From Gammaproteobacteria bacterium (GTDB lineage Bacteria; Pseudomonadota; Gammaproteobacteria; SZUA-21), in NCBI GenBank assembly GCA_003233075.1, contig QIKQ01000119.1, positions 1-15,735 on the forward strand: a DNA stretch of 15,735 nucleotides, written 5' to 3'. Position 1 is the first letter of the stretch, and the number at the start of each line of letters is the position of its first letter. Made by a program: the position numbers and the translations under genes. Below the pieces are notes generated by a model that saw nothing but the letters and a program-made list of their open reading frames with translations, ran no database searches and had not been told where the DNA came from. Shown piece by piece: positions 13,347 to 15,735 of this stretch.

Positions 13347-14252
13347 TTGGAAGATTGCTCAAGCAGTCAGGCGTGGCCAGCTCCCGCCAAGTTAAATTTA
13401 TTCCTGCATATTACTGGTCAACGCGATAATGGCTACCATGAATTACAAACTGTTTTTCAAATAATCGATTATTGTGACTATTTGAATTTTGAAGTTAACG
13501 CGAGCTCTTCCGAAATTCATTTTTCTTGCACGAATACGCAATTAGAATCCTCCGACAATCTTTGTGTGCAAGCTGCTCTGGCGTTGCAGCATTATGTTCG
13601 ATCCAAACGCGACAATAAAAGCGAGCCAGTTTTTATTGGTGCAAACATTCACTTAGATAAAAACATACCCATAGGGGCAGGTCTAGGTGGAGGCAGCTCC
13701 GATGCGGCTACTTGCTTGCTCGCACTTAATAATTTATGGAAATTGAATTTAACACGCAAAGTGTTATTAGAAATAGGTGCCAAGCTAGGCGCGGATGTAC
13801 CGGTCTTTATTCTCGGTCAAAATGCCTGGGCCGAGGGAATTGGTGATGATTTAAAAAAAATAGAGCTCGATCCGACATGGTATTTGCTACTCTATCCTGG
13901 GGTGCATGTCTCAAGCCAAGAAATATATTCCTCCAGACAATTGACACGGGACCAAAGGCCGATCACAATAGCCGACTTTCTCGCGGGTAGGACATCCAAT
14001 GTTATGGCCACATTAGTATTATCGAACTATCCTGTGGTGAATAAAGCCATGGATTATTTGTCGCAATTTGGTGAAGCGAAAATGTCGGGTTCAGGTAGTA
14101 GTTTGTTTCTGGCATTTAATAGCGAAAAACAAGCGAGAGAGTCCAGTTTCGAAGTCAGTGCTAAGTTGCCCAAGGAATGGTCAGTTTTTGTGGTACAAGG
14201 TTTAGCTTGCTCACCTTTATTGGAGCGCCTTGCCAGCGCACAAATATCCTAA
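13347..14252 (+). CDS. ispE: 4-diphosphocytidyl-2-C-methyl-D-erythritol kinase
   Basis: IspE phosphorylates CDP-methylerythritol in the MEP pathway to isoprenoids. The 301-aa product is a GHMP kinase, somewhat longer than the E. coli enzyme (283). It shows PAPAKLNLFL (11-20, substrate Lys15), RDNGYHEL, the ATP loop IGAGLGGGSSDAAT (109-122), GADVPVF (148-154, catalytic Asp150) and the third GHMP motif MSGSGSS (246-252). The start is TTG, selected because GGAG (13336-13339) lies 7 nt upstream and no ATG lies near the conserved N-terminus. The conserved end SPLLERL is followed by only six residues, ASAQIS. The last of these and the stop TAA lie inside a repeat (14236-14267), so the original C-terminus was probably altered by it. 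Confidence 0.96.
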   Translation: MEDCSSSQAWPAPAKLNLFLHITGQRDNGYHELQTVFQIIDYCDYLNFEVNASSSEIHFSCTNTQLESSDNLCVQAALALQHYVRSKRDNKSEPVFIGANIHLDKNIPIGAGLGGGSSDAATCLLALNNLWKLNLTRKVLLEIGAKLGADVPVFILGQNAWAEGIGDDLKKIELDPTWYLLLYPGVHVSSQEIYSSRQLTRDQRPITIADFLAGRTSNVMATLVLSNYPVVNKAMDYLSQFGEAKMSGSGSSLFLAFNSEKQARESSFEVSAKLPKEWSVFVVQGLACSPLLERLASAQIS

Positions 14253-14267
14253 TTTTTGGAGGTGCCC
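14236..14267. repeat. 32-bp solo end of the MITE-like element overlapping the ispE stop
   Basis: This block matches 10381-10412 at 30 of 32 bases and ends in the same GGTGCCC terminus. No matching GGGCACC end occurs within ispE or downstream to the tRNA, so it is a solo or truncated end. It supplies the last few ispE codons and the TAA at 14250-14252. Confidence 0.8.
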
Positions 14268-14412
14268 TAAAATTATTTTTCGGTTTTATCTGGTAGTTTT
14301 ATCAGTCCACAGTTAAAATAACAATAGTTGGAGAAAAGATCGAAAGACAGATTTTTCAAGAATTAAAGTTGTTACTAAAAAAGAAGTGTTTGATGCTGCT
14401 GTATGACAGCGC

Positions 14413-14448
14413 AAGTTTCGTATGCTTGATACGCAGATACGACTTTTT
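14413..14448 (+). terminator. Weak terminator candidate between ispE and tRNA-Gln
   Basis: CGTAT (14419-14423) can pair with ATACG at 14437-14441 (or the nearer copy at 14429-14433). AAG before and CTT after extend the longer stem, and five T follow (14444-14448). It would separate operon transcripts from the tRNA, but the stem is short. I could not find a convincing promoter for the tRNA. Confidence 0.25.
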
Positions 14449-14465
14449 CAGAAATAACTTTCTAT

Positions 14466-14540
14466 TGGGATGTCGCCAAGCGGTAAGGCACGGGGTTTTG
14501 ATCTCCGCATTCCCAGGTTCGAATCCTGGCATCCCAGCCA
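14466..14540 (+). tRNA. tRNA-Gln (anticodon TTG)
   Basis: A 75-nt cloverleaf is visible. The acceptor is TGGGATG with CATCCCA, the D-arm contains CGCCAAGCGGTAAGGC, and the anticodon stem CGGGG/CTCCG (one G-T pair) has loop TTTTGAT. The T-arm contains CCAGGTTCGAATCCTGG, and CCA is encoded at 14538-14540. The TTG anticodon and the U1-A72-type acceptor end are typical of tRNA-Gln. The position between ispE and prs matches Pseudomonas. Confidence 0.97.
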
Positions 14541-14615
14541 TATTGAAAAAGGTATAGGTCTTAATTTAAAAATTAGGATCTAACTTTCGGATTCAATCAA
14601 ACTAAGGTAATTATT

Positions 14616-15590
14616 TTGGTCAATAATTCGAACGAAATAGCCGACAGTAAAATGATTGTGTTGGCAGGCAACTCCAATCCTCAACTTGCAGACGATATAG
14701 TCAAACATCTTCATATTCGCAAAGTAGCGGCCATTATCGATCGTTTTAGTGATGGCGAGATCATGGTCGAAATTATGGAGAATGTCCGTGGCAAGGACGT
14801 ATTCATTGTTCAGCCAACTTGCGCCCCGACTAACGATAGTATTATGGAATTAATGGTCATGATTGATGCGGTGCGGCGAGCCTCAGCGCAAAGAGTGACG
14901 GCTGTGATTCCCTATTTTGGTTATGCGAGGCAAGATCGTCGGCCTCGTTCAGCCCGCGTACCCATTACTGCCAAGGTTGTCGCAAAAATGATTAGCAATG
15001 TGGGTGCAGATCGTGTCTTGACCATTGACTTACACGCAGATCAGATTCAAGGCTTTTTTGACTGCCAAGTTGACAATGTTTACGCTTCGCCGGTACTTCT
15101 AGGTTATATCTGGAGACAAAAATATCCCGACCTAATGGTTGTCTCTCCGGATGTTGGTGGTGTGGTTCGAGCTCGAGCATTGGCAAAACGTTTAGACGAC
15201 GCTGACTTGGCGATTATTGATAAACGCCGACCTAAACCGAACGAAGCCAAAGTGATGCATATTATTGGTGAAGTCAGGGATCGGACTTGTATTATTATTG
15301 ATGATTTGGTTGATACCGCAGGAACACTCTGTCTCGCGGGCAAAGCCTTAAAAGAACACGGCGCAAAAAGTGTCGTGGCCTGTATTACTCATCCGGTTTT
15401 GTCTGGCAAGGCAATTGAGAATATCGAAAACAGCCAGCTAGACGAATTGGTAGTCACTGATACTATTCCTTTAAGTAAAGAAGCAAAAAATTGCGCTAAA
15501 ATAAAAGTCCTCAGTATCGCGGAAATGTTGGCAGAAACTATGCGCCGCATATCAAACGAAGAATCAGTCTCCTCCTTATTTATGGACTAG
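14616..15590 (+). CDS. prs: Ribose-phosphate pyrophosphokinase (PRPP synthase)
   Basis: Prs makes PRPP from ribose 5-phosphate and ATP for nucleotide, NAD, His and Trp synthesis. The 324-aa product aligns along its length with E. coli Prs (315). It shows RFSDGE (43-48), PYFGYARQDRR (99-109), RVPITAKVVA, the divalent-metal and binding segment DLHADQIQGFFD (138-149), the flexible loop KRRPKPNEAK (203-212) and the PRPP loop DDLVDTAGTL (229-238). It ends in the family-like RRISNEESVSSLF. The start is taken as TTG at 14616, with AAGG at 14604-14607 eight nt upstream. An in-frame ATG at 14652 would give the usual short N-terminus but lacks a Shine-Dalgarno, so the first 12 residues are uncertain. 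The usual next genes, rplY and pth, do not start before the window ends. Confidence 0.96.
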   Translation: MVNNSNEIADSKMIVLAGNSNPQLADDIVKHLHIRKVAAIIDRFSDGEIMVEIMENVRGKDVFIVQPTCAPTNDSIMELMVMIDAVRRASAQRVTAVIPYFGYARQDRRPRSARVPITAKVVAKMISNVGADRVLTIDLHADQIQGFFDCQVDNVYASPVLLGYIWRQKYPDLMVVSPDVGGVVRARALAKRLDDADLAIIDKRRPKPNEAKVMHIIGEVRDRTCIIIDDLVDTAGTLCLAGKALKEHGAKSVVACITHPVLSGKAIENIENSQLDELVVTDTIPLSKEAKNCAKIKVLSIAEMLAETMRRISNEESVSSLFMD

Positions 15591-15625
15591 AAAGCGAATG
15601 CCTGCGGTAATCACCATAAATTATC

Positions 15626-15735
15626 GTAGCCCGTAGGTAGTGAGTGCTAGCCCGCATTTCTCACAGCCCGTCTACTGCGACGGCCCAATTGCATACTATG
15701 ACTCGTTTTCACTCGGTCCAAGCGCTCGACATAGT
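15626..15735. repeat. Diverged copy of the REP-like repeat at the window end
   Basis: GTAGCCCGTAGGTAGTGAG (15626-15644) matches 6015-6033 at 16 of 19 bases. Further TAGCCCGCA and CAGCCCGT motifs follow at 15648-15675, and ACTATG/CATAGT arms close the stretch near 15695-15735. No gene is seen in 15591-15735. Confidence 0.55.

Noticed and set aside
14356..14541. Minus-strand open frame starting MAGMPGFEPGNAEIKTP
   Set aside because: It is the antisense of tRNA-Gln, again a common artefact.
14246..14579. Inverted 12-mers (ATCCTAATTTTT at 14246-14257 and AAAAATTAGGAT at 14568-14579) bracketing tRNA-Gln, suggesting a mobile tRNA cassette
   Set aside because: The right-hand copy lacks the GGTGCCC terminus and the match is AT-rich. 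The ispE-tRNA-Gln-prs order is ancestral, so mobility of the tRNA is unlikely.

Overview
The window looks like chromosomal DNA of an AT-rich gammaproteobacterium. Almost every recognisable gene is housekeeping, and the gene order matches two blocks that I recall from Pseudomonas-type genomes. One is birA-coaX-SPOR protein-tRNA. The other is moeB / prmC-prfA-hemA, divergent from TPR lipoprotein-lolB-ispE-tRNA-Gln-prs. I did not identify a genus. No phage genes, transposase, CRISPR array or defence system is visible.

Layout. Positions 1-216 hold inverted repeats and an octamer tandem repeat. Positions 217-2806 are a tight plus-strand operon, birA-coaX-SPOR protein, with ATGA overlaps. Positions 2807-3486 are non-coding apart from tRNA-Thr(TGT) and a symmetric inverted-repeat element behind it. 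In E. coli and Pseudomonas this spot continues into more tRNAs and tufB; here it does not. Positions 3487-4131 encode an unrecognised lipoprotein. Positions 4198-5371 (minus strand) are a two-gene unit: an E1-like MoeB/ThiF adenylyltransferase and a JAMM/MPN+ metalloprotease. It is divergent from a small three-helix membrane protein (5471-6013). Positions 6014-6364 are a dense island of palindromic repeats. Positions 6445-10242 (minus strand) carry hemA-prfA-prmC and a small protein with an HMA-like pattern but no CxxC. Positions 10243-10895 are a 653-bp divergent intergenic region with a MITE-like element and control-like palindromes. Positions 10896-14252 are the outer-membrane/isoprenoid operon (TPR lipoprotein, lolB, ispE), followed by tRNA-Gln(TTG) and prs. 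The window ends in another copy of the palindromic repeat.

How the genes work together. hemA starts tetrapyrrole synthesis from Glu-tRNA. prfA and prmC act together in translation termination, PrmC methylating the GGQ glutamine of RF1. lolB inserts lipoproteins into the outer membrane. ispE and prs supply isoprenoid and PRPP precursors. birA and coaX link biotin and CoA metabolism. The moeB-JAMM pair suggests activation and processing of a ubiquitin-like sulfur carrier, but no carrier gene lies in the window.

The core is ordinary. The unusual material is mostly non-coding: a repeat pair whose internal stem shows three compensatory base-pair changes; a 122-bp element with perfect 12-bp terminal repeats and a possible TTTA duplication; and a 32-bp copy of that element's end that supplies the last codons and stop of ispE. 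I see no convincing new multi-gene system. The E1/JAMM pair and the HMA-like orphan next to prmC are the best protein-level leads.
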